From contig WOGZ01000182.1 in assembly GCA_009733775.1 (NCBI GenBank), forward strand, positions 1-64,000: a DNA stretch of 64,000 nt. The letters are read 5' to 3'. The translations under genes and the position numbers were made by a program. The DNA comes from Alectoria sarmentosa. Taxonomy: Eukaryota; Ascomycota; Lecanoromycetes; Lecanorales; Parmeliaceae. Below, one piece after another: positions 24,600-38,741 of this stretch. The number at the start of each line of letters is the position of its first letter. The first letter of the stretch is position 1. The notes under the pieces were generated by a model that saw only the letters and a program-made list of their open reading frames with translations, was not told the origin of the DNA and did no database searches.

Positions 24600-27500
24600 A
24601 TAAGGCGATTCAAATAGCCTTAAATGAATAATATAAACTATTTTCATTTTAAAAACATCGCGAAACATAATAAATTTGTTTAGACATAAGACCTTGATAA
24701 GATCATTAATCATTAACTTGTTAATAAAAATATATTAAACATTCACAATATCATCATTAACTTTTTCGCGTATAAAATGATAAACGATATTAATGTGTTT
24801 AATGCGAATATAAAATTGAGCGTTTTTCGCGAAAACGATTGCGTTTTGATTCTTTTCAAAAATTATAATAATCTTAAAATTCGAATCGTCAAATCGTAAA
24901 ATTAATTAAAAAGATTTTTTAATCAAATTATTTTTTTAATAATTTGCGTTTAATTGATATATTTTATTTTATAAATGAATAATATTACGATAATTTGACG
25001 TTTATTTAATCAATTAATAACGTTATTATTCAAATTAAATAAATAATCGAAAATCAATTTTCGAATTAAATTTTCAATTTAATCAAAATTAATGAAATCG
25101 AATAAATTTTTCAAAGAATCTTTATATACGAATTCGTATTGTATCATATTTTTGAAATATCGAAAGATTCGAATAATCGCATTTTAATGTGTTGAAATAA
25201 AATTAATGAAATATCGATTAATCAAAAAAATAACATAAACGATATCGAGACGAATTTTTAATATAACATGTATAAAAGAATTTATAACGAATTAATATTT
25301 TTTATAAAACTTTTTGAAAATCACGTAATTCTTTTCGACGAACGTTAATTTATGATTAATTTCGAATAATATATTAATATAAATGAAATTTCAACATTTG
25401 AAATAATTAAAAAATTATGTGATATACGCTTTTTATTTCAAACGAATAATGTTATTATAACGATTTCTTTTGATGATCATATTCAAATAAAAAACGCATG
25501 ATCTCAAATTTGATATGTGAAATTTGACGTTTAACGCATTTTTGATTCGTTTAATAACGATTTTATTGTGATTCATAATTAAAATATTATCGACGTAAAG
25601 CGTTATAATAATAATAATTTTGAATTTATAAACACATGATCATTTAATTCGATGAAATTAAGATCGAATTTTTTCATATAAATTAAAAAATGTTGATATC
25701 AAATCCTAAAAGATTGTTTTAAATTATAAAGAATTTTATTTAATTTATAAACCTTGATATTGTTTTTATTAAAATCTTTAAATTATTATATATAAATGTT
25801 CTTTTGAACATCGTTATAAAAAAAAGCGATTTTAATATTTATTTATTTTACATTTTAATTTATAATCGTTATAAACGTAAAAATCGTTTTATAATTTATA
25901 AATTTTATTATTAACGCGAAAATATTATAATAATCACGATCTTTTTGTTATTCGAATCTTCGAACAATTTAACGTATTTTATAACGAATGATTTTTTTTT
26001 CGAAATCTCGCTTTACGATATAAATTTAACGATTTTTAAAAATATAAACTTTTAAAAACGTTTAAATAAAATATTAAATGTTATTATTTATAAAAGACTT
26101 ATATTTATCTTATATGTTAATCTTTTAATTTATATGAAATAAATTATTAAAAATCGTTTATTTATAAATTATAAATTTGAAAATGTCGAATTTATTAACA
26201 TAATTCGTAAAAAAGATAAAAATAACGAAAATTCTCGTTAAAAAATCAAGCGATAAATTATGAAGATTCGAAATAATGAGATTTTTATAATCATCAAATA
26301 TCTTTTAAATAATTTTATATTCGAAATGTTTTCGCATAATTTTCATTTTAATAAATTTTAAAAATATCGACGAAAAGAAAACGATAACGAATCTGACGAT
26401 TGATATAACAAATTTAATAAATGTTATAAACACACGCATTGCAATAACGACAAAATGAAATCTTTAAAAACGATTAACGATTAACGATGAAATATTCGTT
26501 AACGATAATCGATTTAACGATTTAATCGAAATTATAAATTCAACGTTTAATAATATAATAATACGTTATTTATTCAATATCGTTTTTATAACGAATATTA
26601 ATATAAAAAAACGTTAACATTTATTTAAAAATTTGTAAATTTTAATTTTCTTTTCAAAATTCATAAAATGTGAACGTTTTTCGATAAAATGCATATCGTT
26701 AATATGAATAATTTTCTTTTTAATTAAATTATAAAGATAAAAAATGAATTCATTTTCGTAATTTAAAAAAATACATTTTTTATTTTTATTCATAATTTTT
26801 TTTTTAAATACGTTTTAAAGCGTAAACGATGAAATTAATGATACGCAAATAAAAAATAAAAAAATTTGCGATGATAAAAGATTTCGAAAAATATAATGAT
26901 AATCTTAATATTAAAAAAACGCATCATCAAATAATTAATTATAATCATTATTTCAAATTGAAAATTTTTATTAAAATTGAAATTTAATAAAATTGAATAC
27001 ATTTTATTTATCAAAATTTGATTAAATCGCTCGACGATTTCATTTATTTCGAAATTATTTATAATAATAAATTTTTATTTAATGTTCATTTAAATGAGAT
27101 ATTTAAAAAAGATTTTATTAATATATTTATTTTCATTATTAAAACGAATGTGATAAACTCGATAATCGCGAGATTTTAAATAAATTTTAAAACGTAAAAA
27201 TATAACGAGGATTTTATCTTTATAACGAATATAATAAATTTTAAAATAATAAATAAAATCATCTTTAAACGTTATAAAATATTTATAATCATTAAAATTA
27301 ATGAAAATCAAAAACTTAATAAAATTATTATAAATAAATTCGTTCGAAAAGATATCGAGCGTTATAAGCGAATTATAAAAAATAATTTTTTAATAATTCA
27401 TCATATAACATTCGTAAATATATTTTTCGATAATGTTTTTAAAAAAATTCACATTTATAACGATATTAAAAAACTTATTAAACTTTTATTAATTTAAATA

Positions 27501-30380
27501 ATTTATGCGAGCATATTATAATTAATAAATCGAATTTGAAAAAACGTTATAAACGATTAAAGCATTATTATCTTCTCAAAAATTTAAAAAAAACAAATCA
27601 CGATTTCGCGTATTGATTAACGTGATATTTTTTTGAATTAAAACACAATCTTTTTTGTGAAAAACGATTTTAATATCAACATTTAAAAAAAATTTAATTA
27701 ATAAAAGATTAACGTTTATATTAAACATATATAAAACATTGAAAATCGTTAAAATAATGCGTTCATTATTAACATTATAATCAAGATTAATAATATCGTA
27801 AATAAAAAATTAAATTTAAACGCTTTTAATGTTTTTAATAAATCGAAATTAAATTTTAATATAAATATTAAATATTAAACGATTAACAAAAAAATAGCGA
27901 GTGTAATTTAAATTTATCATAATTCGAATATTGAAGTTCATAAATTTGATAAACGATAAACTTTTATTTAAATTAAAGTTCGTTATCAAATTAATAAGGT
28001 TTTTCTTCTCGTTTTCATTTTGATTCATTTAATTAATTATATTCAAAATGTTAAAATCATTTAAAATGAGATTCGAATGATTTTGATCGTTTAATTCGTT
28101 CAAAAATGTTATATAAATATGAAAATAATCGTTTTTTTTTTTAAATATACGTTATATTGACGTTGAAATAATCATTTTTCTCTAAAGCGGAAACGTTAAA
28201 TAACGCTTTTTCGATGCGTTTACGTTTAACATTTAAAGTATTAATATTTGTATAAATAATATCAATTTACGTTTTCTTTTTCTTTTTTTATTTATTTTTA
28301 AACTTTTCAAATTTTAAATGAGAAAATTTGATTTAATATTTAATAAAAAGATGTTTAAGTTTGTGATCAACGATTTTATAAAAAACATAAATTTCGCGAT
28401 TGATGAAATCAAAATCGTTGAAATCGTTTTTAATAAATTATTTGTTTTTATTAATACGATAAACGAGCATAATAATATCATTTTTTTTAATTATAAACAT
28501 ATAACGTTTTTTATTTATTACGTCGTGAATAATTAAATCGAATTTAATTGCATTCGAATTATAAAATATATAAATTTAAATATAAATTATTATAAAGATA
28601 TCGTAAATTTCGTCGAATTTTATAAAAAAAAATTGAATGAGATAAAACTTCGATAACGATAATAAATCATTTAAATTAACGATTTCGACGTTGATTTTGC
28701 GAAAATCCTTTTCGTATTAACGAACGCTTTTTTTAAAATTAATATTAATGTTATTATAATTAACGCACAAGCTCGATATAAAATTCAAAATTTATAAATT
28801 TATAATAAACATTAATAACGTTCAACATAATATAAGGATGTTCAATATATTTTTTAATAAATTAATAATTAACGTAATTAAGACGTTGACGAATAATCAC
28901 GTAAACTTTAAATTTAATGATGTTAATAAAAATTAAAAATTGTTTAATATTAATTAATCGTTAATATCTTCGCTTCATTTGATATATTGAATAATAAATT
29001 TCAAAATGACAATAAAAATCAAAAAAAAATTGTTTTCATTATTCACAAAAACATTTTTAACGATATTTTAAACGTTGAATTTAATCATCGATATCGAAAA
29101 AAATAAATGAAGAAATATAAAAAATTAATAATAATAACGAGAATAATGAAAATGAAGATTCTTTTATCACGATTAAAAACGAATCAAAAATATCGATTTA
29201 AAAATTATCGCTTTAAAAAGATATCAAAATAAACGAATTTAATAACGATTTAAAAAACGATTTGAACGTTTTAAAAGAAATTAATAAACGAGATCGTTTG
29301 CCTTTAACGCGTAAATCAAAGATTTCGATATTATTTAAAACCTTAAATGACTTTTCGTTGATTTTAAAATCGTTATTATATAACGATAATGTGAAAAGAA
29401 TAAAATAAATGCTTTATCAATTCTCATTAAAATCATTTAAGTTTTTATCAATATTAATTAATTATTATTATTATGTCTTGAAATTTTATAATAATAATGA
29501 AAAATGTTTATGCGAGAATTAATGATAAATTTAAATGATAATATTATTATAAAATGAAATTAATGATATAAAAAATTTGATTTTGAATTTGATGATAAAA
29601 ATTAAATTTAATTAAAATGATATTAAATGCAATTGTAAACGTCTAAATCTTTTTAAAAAATTCGCACTCTTTTTATATTATTTAATTAAAAATTCGAATT
29701 CAAAATATTCGCCTCGACGATTATCATCGTAAAATTAAAATTAATTGAATTTTATAATTATAATAATAAAATGTTATCGATAATAAATAACAAATTCGAT
29801 AATAAAGCCTTAATCTTTTTTTTCAAATTTTTTTTAAAATCAAAACGTTAATTTTGATATATAAAATTTATCATTTTTGATTTTAAATAAGCTTTTAAAC
29901 GTTTAAACGATAATGAAATCAACTTTATATTGTTTTAAACGATGATTAAATTAATAATAATGTTAACATTCAATTATTTAATTTGTTTTATTAATTTGAT
30001 ATATCATTAAGAATATAAATTATTAATTTAATGAAATGTCATGAAAATAAAAACGCATTTTTATTTATTTAATTTGTTTCACGTAAAGAAATTAACAATG
30101 TTATAAAGGTTTTATTATGATTCGATCGCACGATCGTAAATTGTATGCGACTTTAATTAAAAACGAATAACTTCAATTCGTCGAGAATTGAAAGGTTTTT
30201 AATTTTCGAATTTCGAATTATGATCGCTCAAATCAAAGATCATTTTATAAATGAAAATTGTTTATTTTAAAAAGGTTAATTAAATAAAGATCTTTATAAT
30301 TGATTGCTTTATTACGATAAGCATAAAATGTTTAAAAATAATTATAATCATAATAATAAATAAATAAATTATGTTTATAA
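24600..30380 (-). pseudogene. gag-pol relic of A2
   Basis: Integrase core at about 27311-27090: T-F-K-D-D-F keeps the first Asp, and the second motif reads F-N-N-E (Asp-to-Asn). RT motif at 25597-25586 reads Y-V-D-N, the second Asp lost. The integrase and RT fragments are in different frames, so at least one indel separates them. gag is at the right end. The element is dead at several catalytic sites. Confidence 0.82.
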
Positions 30381-30410
30381 CGATCGTCGAGTAAATTTGA
30401 GTTTATAATC

Positions 30411-30532
30411 TATGAAAATATGATATAAAACACTTAATTGTATTATATTAAGAGTGTTACGAAGAAAAGTGCGATTAAGTTATGAGCGCATACACTCGTC
30501 ATATAATCTATCACGTGACCTGAATTTCGATA
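30411..30532 (-). repeat. 5' LTR of A2
   Basis: 122 bp. Both termini are mutated on the plus strand (TATGAAAATATG at the left, TTTCGATA at the right). It is flanked on the right by the GATTC duplication. The adjacent GTTTATAATC (30401-30410) is the decayed primer-binding site. Confidence 0.9.
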
Positions 30533-31225
30533 GATTCAATATTCAGAGTCTCGAATTTTTTTATTTTAACGCTTTAAAGTTATATGATTTTAAATATATA
30601 ATTCATAATTATAAAAAAATCATTTTTAAAAAGATTTATATTTTTAATAAACGTGTTTATAATTATGTTTTGTTTATCGACGAAATTATTACTAAAGAAA
30701 ATCCTTTTTTTTACTTTCGAGGCTTAATATTAAATTAATATTTCGAAAAAATCGATGATTTCAAATAAAGAATCTTTAAAATCATAATATTAATTAACTT
30801 TATCGATTAATTAATATTACGATTCAACATAAATATAATCAAAATAATAAATAAATTACACATCGAGAAATATTTCTTTGAAAACGTTATTAAAAAACGC
30901 GACCTTTAAAAATATTTATAAAATGTTTAATTATACGCTATAATATTAAGCGTAAATAATCGTCACGCTTATTTGATATAAATATAATAAAATCTTAATG
31001 TCGAAATTCGATCGATGATGTTAATATTAATGTTCATTATAATTATATAATTGATATATGCGAGCTAAAAGTCTTTTATAGCTAGATTATATGTATTTTA
31101 ATTTCTGAGCCTTTTTAGTATATAGCTTCTATTATAAACTTTTAAAAAATATTATTCTCTTTTATTCATTAAAATCGTGCTTCTTTATTTCATCTAATTT
31201 CTGGTAAACGTGCACGAAATCTCAT

Positions 31226-32260
31226 ATGACCCTAAAATTAATCGTTTCTGTCTTTCAAATCATTTTCAATCGTTTTCATAATATCTTTATTTATTTTAAT
31301 CGAAAAAGTTTCAATTATTCATTTCTTGATCTCATCAAAATTCTCATTTCAAAAGTCTTTTATTATAAACTTTTTAATATTTTCGAAGTCATTATTATAA
31401 ATCTATTTCAAGTTTCGAAGTTTATTATAAGCTTATAAATTTATTGCAATCGAAGACATTTTAATTCTTCGTTTCAAAAAATTCGTACATCTTATCGAGA
31501 TTTCTTAAACAAAACTTCCTTCAGTTTGTACTTTCGAAGTCGAAATCGTAAATTTAATTCAAGCTTTTAAAGCTTATTATAGTCTTCTTTATTATCGTCA
31601 TTTTTTTATTACGAAAATAATCGACATGTTTTAATTTTCTCAAGCAATTCATTTCAATTTAAAAGTTTATTCGAGAAATTAACATTTCATTATATTCTCG
31701 ACTATTCGAATTTCACGAGAAATTTGTTAAATTATAATTCGAAAATTTCTTTCAAAAGGTTCTTCTTTCTTTATTATAAAAGCATTTCTTCAAATCATTT
31801 CGAAGAAACTTTCATACTTTTTCAAGTTATGATAACAATCATGTTACGTTTTATCTTTGCTTTATGTGACATTTTTTCAAACATTATCGATGTTATCGCT
31901 ACTAAATGATTAAACAAATTTGATTACGAAATGAAAGATTATCAAAATAATGAAAGTCGGGTTTCTTTTACGAAATATTTCGATTATTTTAATATGCACT
32001 TAATAGAAAACGCTATTAAATACTTCGAATAAAATTCGAATTTTTATCGTCTTTTTACGAAAGCAAAGTCAACATTTATATATATTATCATCGATAATTT
32101 TCAAATCGTATTTTGTGATGTTTTCTCATTGAGAGAAATCGAAATTTTATTTATATTATTCGAGATAGAATTTATCGAATTACGTTAACGTTTAAATGAA
32201 TTGTTATCGATTTATTATAAAAAAAACTTGAGATTTTATAAAGGGAGTGAGTGTTAAAAA
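31226..32260 (+). pseudogene. gag relic of E
   Basis: A plus-strand frame is open from 31226 to 31438, then continues through single TAA/TGA codons to about 32250. It gives a plausible capsid-like text rich in Phe, Ser, Asn and Arg, including F-A-L-C-D-I-F-S-N-I-I-D (about 31852-31890) and a Lys/Asp/Asn segment after it. No zinc knuckle was identified. The gag assignment rests on position upstream of the protease and on length, not on a diagnostic motif. Confidence 0.55.
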
Positions 32261-33899
32261 TGGCTTTATTTTAATATCAATCTTTTTTGAACTCAATTCT
32301 TTAAAATTAATCTTTTTAAATATCGTTTTTCGAGCATTTATTCGAAATTTGATTGATTTTGAAATTTGCAAAAAAGTTATCTAAAATATGATATAAATTG
32401 ATCGATTTTTGTTTAAAAATTTATAATTTTATCGAAGAAACACGTCGAAGCAATTTTAAGATTTAAAAATTATTAGATGAAAAAATCAAAATTAATGAAT
32501 TTTAATTTTATAAATCTTTTATATAAAGAAATTTGTTTTAATAATAAGTTTTTTTTTTTTAATTCCTCATTAAGCTTTTAAGGTTTTTTATGATTAAATT
32601 TCATAATATCAAATTTGATCTTTTTATACGAATTCATTTCAATAAACCAAATAATTTTTAAAGCATAATTTATAATAAACTTTTTAATATAAACTTGAAT
32701 ATTCGAAGCCTGATGCAAATCATTATTATCACGTTTTTATTTAAAATTTTACTTGAATAAACGTTGAAAAAAGCGACGGAAATACGAATTCGAATAATCG
32801 TTTTCGTAAATTTTGTTTTATTGCGAAGGAAATTTCTAATCGAATTATTTTAAAGAATTTTTATATTAATGACACTTTTTCGTGATTTTATATAAAGAAT
32901 GAATCGCTATATGTCAAATATGAAACGATGAATTATAAAAATTTTGTTTATATTAAAGCAGTTTTATCTATATAAAAGTAATCATATTTACGCATAATTG
33001 TTTTTAATAATAATCTTTAATCAAATTTTGTTTTCGTAAAATTTAACGAATATAATGAAAACGTTAAATTTTATAAAATCTTGATAAGAACTTTTTCGAA
33101 ATCTTTTACAACTTTTAATAATGTGAATTATTTTACATTATTAAGCTTCTCGATTAACTTTTACATCATATCGTCGAGATTAAATTCGATGATTTTCGAA
33201 ATTATTAAATTAAGTCGCTTTTTTTGGTTATAAATGTTTAAATTGCGAAAGTCAAATTTTTTCAAATAAAAGCATTATTAAATAAAGGTTTCGATTCGAA
33301 TAAGAGAGCTTATATCGAAGAATTCAAAAAAGATAACTCTTTATAATTCATGATTTTAAGTCTTTTTTCACGATAACAGAAGAAGCGATTAAAGCGTGTG
33401 CCTCAATCTCAATCTCAATAGTTATTATTTATTCAAACAATTTCGATTGTTTCGCAATAAGCTCTTTATCAATTTCAAATTATTTTGTTAAATCTTTCGA
33501 TAAACACTTCGAGTATCGTTGAGAATCTTTTTAAGAGAAAAGATAAAAAACGTATTGAAAAGAAGACGAAGTCACAATTTTTAATAATTTCGTGTTTATA
33601 TGTTAAATTCTTCAGAATAATCGAGTCGATCTGTTTTAATTTAATTTTGTGATATGATTTTCGATAATTTGTAAAAAATTCAAGCGTTTTTATATTAGGA
33701 TATTCAAAAAGCGTATTTCGAAGCCTTTCGCAGTTGTTTAAGTATTTAATGTCTTTTAATTCACGTTGAAGCAATTGTTATAGATGTTTACAATTTCACT
33801 TTAAAGTATTTCGCAAACATTTCAATCAATGATATTTTCGTTCATTACGCAACAGCCTTTTTTTTCGATTTCTCAATTTTAATAATTTGTCGCAATACG

Positions 33900-34600
33900 T
33901 GTTAATAACGTAAAAGTTTTTATTATAAAAATAGAAAAATATATACGATTTTTGAGTTCATTAATTGATGTTAATAAAATCTTTCATGTGTTCGCAATAA
34001 TAAAGCAATCAAATGATACGAAAATATAATTTTTTAAAACACAAACTCAAGTCGATCAGGGTTCGAATATAAATGTTATATCATTAAATCCTGTGCGTTT
34101 ATTAGGTTTATATATTAATTTAATTTTTAAGATCGAATTTAAAGGTTTATTTATGCGTATTATTAATTATAAAAACATTATTTTTAAGTATTAAATTTAA
34201 TTGAATATCGAGATAAAGAATATATAAAAAAATATTCGATATTTTATTATTTCAAAAATCGTATTAATCAATGAAAATAATCGTTACGAATATTTTGATT
34301 TAATTCTCGAAATTTTATAATTATACTCGATCGATATTTTCATCTCTATTCATCAATTCATTATTTTTATTAACGATAAATTTGTTAATGAAAACGTTCA
34401 TGATGTCGTGAATTCGAAAATAATCTTTTATAAAAATCATAATTTGTTAATGTACTCGAAAGTTATTATGACTATTTTAAAGTTTTCACAAAAAGTTATA
34501 ATAAATGAAATTATTAAAGATTCTTCGAAATTATTAAAAAGTTTTGATTTTGAAAATGAGTTGTTTGATGTGATTTTTTTTTAAAAAGATTTTTAATGAG
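33900..34600 (+). pseudogene. Aspartic protease relic of E
   Basis: V-D-Q-G-S-N-I-N-V-I-S at about 34051-34083 is the retropepsin-like active site, with the Asp at 34054-34056 intact. It is followed by L-V/N...L-L-G-L, a basic stretch, and a hydrophobic I-L-x-L-Y-S-I-D-I-F-I-S-I segment (about 34310-34350) matching the second half of the fold. The D-Q-G-S form is typical of one clade of fungal Gypsy elements. The frame differs from the RT frame, so an indel lies between them. Confidence 0.72.
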
Positions 34601-35299
34601 TTAAGATTGTCTTAAAGTAAAACGCTAAAAGATTAAAACATATTTATGCTCGTTTTAAAAATGTCGAAAATATTTTAAAAAATCCTTCTGCATTAATTAT
34701 CGAAGTTTATGATTTATTATCACAATAAGCTTTTACAATTACGTCTTTATTAAAAATTTCGAGTATTCTTTTAAAAATTATTAAAATTCTTTTTTTAAAT
34801 TAATTTATTCAAGTTTTCAGCGTATTAAATATATTAGCATCATCTTTTTCGCAAATGTCGGTATAATAAACATTTTCTGTTAAAAAAATAATTAAAAGTT
34901 TTTCGTAATAATCGTTTTCAAAATCTGAAGAATTCGAGAAATGAGTTTTTGATTTAAAATTTGAATTTGTTTTAAACTTTTTTACTATTATCGAAATATA
35001 AAAAATACGTGTATTATAATTACTTTAAAAGTATCGTTATCTTAATCGTGAAAATTTTATTAATTTATCTTATATCGATTTTATCACGTATCGTGTTCGA
35101 ATCGTCTCGAGAATTAAATCAATTTTTTTAAAATCTTAAAAAAAATGATTTATTCATATCGAGTGATGATTATGAAAGTTAATATAAGACAAACTGAAAA
35201 AGGAAATGTATAAGTTTATAGAATTTACGAATAAACATTTTTTTTATAAAACGCACGTGTTATAATGATGAATAAAATTGAGAATTCAAAATTTGATAA

Positions 35300-36700
35300 T
35301 AAATTATAAATGATTTTTGATTATTTTAAAATAATAATAAAAAAATCGAAAGCATATCTCGAACTTAGTTTCAAGATATATAATTATTTTTCAAATCTTA
35401 AACATGATTGTTTTTTTTTAATAAATTTAAAATATGTTTATTTTATTATTTTATTATACTTTAAAGATCGATATTATTTTATTTTCATAATTTTCGAGAT
35501 AAATTAAATATAACTTATAAGAATATAATAAAAATTATAATTTATAAATTTTATTATAACAGAGCTTGCATATAAAGCTTTTAATTATATTTCAATATTA
35601 AATCTTAAATTATTTTTATTATATTTAACGAATTCGATAATTTCATCGCTTATTATCTTTTATATAAATGATTTTTTTAATGATTTTCGAGATTTCGAGG
35701 ATTTTTTTTGTTTTTCATAAAATCACTTTTTTCAAAGTTGAATAAATTAAACTCTTGCTTTCATTTAAGAAATTTCGATTATTTATTATGAAAATCAAGG
35801 CCTTTAATGTGATGTATAAAATCGAAAAAAAGATATATATTTTTTAAAAAAGAATAATTAAGGTAACTCGATGATTCATGTTAATTAATTAATCAAAAAT
35901 GAAAAAGTTTCTCGATACGATAAATATTATAAAAAAAATTAATGAAGAATTTTGCCAAAATAATTAAATTTTTATCATAATTGATAAAAAGGATTGATTG
36001 AAAATGAATTTAATCAAAATAATTTCTCTTCGAAATCTTAAAGATCAAATGTTTCGTAAAGATAAAAATGTATAAGATTGATTTAAAAATATTTATTTAT
36101 TCTTATATAAACGCATCAAAATTTGTTATAAAATTAATTATTATTCAATTTTAATTTGCTTTTCGAGTCGATACTTTAATTATCGTAATAAAAGTCAATG
36201 TCTTTTTGTAAAAAGCTTTTCATATTATAATACTTTATTTAAAATTATTTCGAAGCTTATCGCAACAAAAAAGAATATTAAAAAAAATTCAAAAAAAATG
36301 TTGAGGTTTTTATTTTATATAATTCATTTACTTTTAACATTATTTAATAAAAATATTTTATTTATAAACGAGAGCTTTGCGTTATCGTTACGTTTTATTC
36401 AAAATGTGATTATTTATATAAACATCTTTATCACTCGATTGTGATTTATATTAATTATAAACCTTTTATTCATTTTCTGACATCGAATTTATATAAAAAC
36501 GTTTATAAGCATTAAGCAAACAAGTTGAGACGTTTTAATTTTATTATCGAATATATTTTTAAACCTCGCAATAAGATAATCGACGAATTATTTAAAACCT
36601 TATTCGACTTAAAATGTTCGAAAACTCTCGTAATTGTTTAAATATAACGAGAATTTAAATCTCAAAAACTTAAATAAATTTGAAAAAACGAAAAAAACGG
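35300..36700 (+). pseudogene. Reverse transcriptase/RNase H relic of E
   Basis: The RT palm starts with I-F-D-Y and continues to L-K-Y-V-Y-F-I-I-L-L-Y (35310-35507, open). It then runs through stops to the catalytic motif Y-I-N-D-F-F at 35661-35678, expected Y-M-D-D-F-F (Asp-to-Asn), followed by N-D-F-R-D-F-E-D. The two parts are in one frame. The D-D-F-F motif and the long insertion before it mark a distinct fungal Gypsy lineage. RNase H should lie at about 36000-36700 but no clear motif was pinned. Confidence 0.8.
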
Positions 36701-36849
36701 ATTCGATTTATTTTTAGCAGCTTTATTTATATTAAAAAAATTAAAAATTTATAATAAAGAAACGTTTCATAATATATCGATATTTTTTTTGAAAATAATG
36801 ATATCGAAATTAAAGAGAAATGCTTTAATGTTTGCGAAAGTTTATAATA

Positions 36850-38610
36850 AAGCGTTTTTTAACTCATAAATCGAATGCTATCTTAATAATATATGATTTG
36901 AAAACATATATAGATTTTTTATAAAAGCATCGAAAGCTTTTAATCTCATTATCGTTTTATTTCGCAAAATCTATAAATATTGAATTGTATATCATATTTT
37001 ATAAATTTTTAGAAAAGAAATATATTTGTCGTGCGTATCGAAAGGAAAAGTTTTTATATTATTATGAAAATCTTATAATTAAGTTGAATATTGAATTAAA
37101 GCAAACACATTAACTCGTTTATGAAAATGTTATTGATCAAATTAATTTTAAAATGTTGAGAAATATATTGTAAAATGTTTAAAATGCGCGAAACACGATT
37201 TTATCGCTCGATTTTAATTATTAAACTCGATCATAATTATATACTCATTTCAATTATGAAAAATGAATTTCATAAAATCGTTTTTAGTTATAAAAGCAGA
37301 AAACACATATATTCTCAACATGATTTGCTATTTTTCACGATTTAATATTTCATTCGTTATTAAAACAATTAATGTCGAAAACGTAATTAAATATTTGAAA
37401 TTCGTTTTTATGATATATCGAAAGTTTTATACAACATATTACGATCGAAAATAACACCTTTTTAATAAAGAATTTCGAAAGTTTTTTTGAGGCGAGAAAG
37501 TTCAAATTACGTATAACTCATTAAAATCTTCGAAAAGCATTAATATAATCGAATTCTCGAATAAATTATTAAAGCTAATATTAAAAAAACAATCGATTAT
37601 CGATTTACAATAAAAATGAGACCAGCGAATATTGAAAATAATCGAAAACGTGAATTCTCATATCATTGAGCATTTTAATTTAACATTTATTAACATTCTT
37701 TTCGATTTTTTATAAAAGATTTCATTTTTCATAATTATTTTATTCGTTTTATCGAAAAGAAATATTCACGCATAAGTAACTCAATTAGAAAAACCTTACG
37801 CACACGTTTAAATCGTTAAACAATATTTTATATATCGAGTAAATTTTTATAATTTAATTAAGCATTAATTCGATTTATGAAAATAAAAAATGATAATTCG
37901 TTATAATCGAAGAATTTTAACAATCACGCATTATATCGACGATCTTGTTATGATATATCAAAAAAACATTGATAAGTTTTAAATTAAATGATGAGAGTCT
38001 TTTCGTATTAACGATTGTATTAAATTTTATAAACGATTCTTTATCTTTTTACAATTCAATGATTAAAAAATTAAGCACATTTATGATGATAATCATTTAA
38101 AACAATTCGTTTCACGTTTCGATTATCTCGTTAAAACTTCTAATATATCATTATTATCTTTTCAAATCGTGCGTTATAAACGAATTCGTCTTATAATTTT
38201 CGTTTAATATATTTCGAAAAAACATTATTGATTTAAAAAATCTCATATAATTAATCGAATATTGATCGACTTATTATATAAGAAATTTTCAAAGTCTTTC
38301 TTATAATGCGTTAAGAAGAAATTCATCTTCGTGCGCCCGAAACATCTATTAAAGCATGTTTCAAAATATTTGTCAAAGCATTTTTTAAAACAATCGTCGA
38401 GACTTTCTTTGCTTTAATACTCGCGAAAGATTTCAAAAATGATTACGAAAAAAGCTTTTTGCGTCCGAATGAAATATCGATATTTCCAAAAAAAAAGAAA
38501 TGTCGATGTTAAAAGAAATTGTCAAAGCATTCTTCGAAACATTCGTTGAGATTTTTCAAACGGATTTCCGAGACGTCTTTTTTTGTTACAATGTTTTTTA
38601 AAAGATTTAT
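36850..38610 (+). pseudogene. Integrase relic of E
   Basis: Catalytic core: M-N-F-I at 37263-37274, where the first Asp is now Asn (37266-37268). Then N-T-Y-I-L-N-M-I-C-Y-F-S-R-F, and Y-Y-D-R-K with the second Asp intact at 37443-37445. Further on come I-I-E-F-S-N-K-L-L (third acidic residue region, about 37548-37574) and R-N-I-H-A...V-T-Q-L-E-K-P (about 37760-37796), then the GPY-like D-L-V-M-I-Y-Q-K-N (about 37941-37967). It is in frame with the RT. The C-terminal part up to 38610 is less mutated. Confidence 0.82.
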
Positions 38611-38619
38611 CGAAAAATC

Positions 38620-38741
38620 TGTGAAAATATGATGTAAAACACTTAATTATATTATATTAAAAGTGTTACGAAGAAAAGTGCGATTAAATTACGAGCGCAT
38701 ACGTCCGTTACGTGATCTATCACGTAATTTAAATTTCGACA
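38620..38741 (-). repeat. 3' LTR of D
   Basis: 122 bp, same ends as the A1 and A2 LTRs (TGTGAAAATATG at the left, TTTCGACA at the right on the plus strand). It is followed by CTTCGCACGC, the reverse complement of the family purine tract. It marks the junction between E and the A block. Confidence 0.9.

Larger units (their letters stand above)
23377..30532 (-). mobile_element. Copia retrotransposon A2, structurally complete, RIP-inactivated
   Basis: Same family and orientation as A1. It has 122-bp LTRs (23377-23498 and 30411-30532) and target duplication GATTC at 23372-23376 and 30533-30537. Total length is 7156 bp. The domain order is as in A1. It lies inside E only 89 bp from G; relic F shows the empty site. 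It is more mutated than A1. Confidence 0.92.
30533..38619 (+). mobile_element. Gypsy element E, main segment (gag to integrase)
   Basis: The plus-strand Ty3/Gypsy body lies between A2 and the A-family block. Domain order is gag, protease, RT, RNase H, integrase, the Gypsy order. It is homologous to relic F up to about 35900. RIP stops are present but sparser than in F, and CA/TG survive in patches (for example 31040-31250, 33360-33420, 38300-38600). The right edge at 38619 is the LTR of copy D. The 3' LTR of E is not seen before that and probably lies beyond the window. Confidence 0.8.

Noticed and set aside
28318..28536. Frame repeated three times (near 11690, at 28318-28536 and at 57262-57480) with similar peptide, as if a conserved gene
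   Set aside because: In every case it is antisense to an A-family element (A1, A2 minus; C plus). The similarity follows from the copies being paralogous, not from selection on this strand.
33475..33774. Minus-strand frame of 99 codons inside E
   Set aside because: E is coded on the plus strand here, between gag and the DQGS protease. The antisense frame has no recognised motif and is best explained as a shadow, since RIP stops fall on the coding strand.
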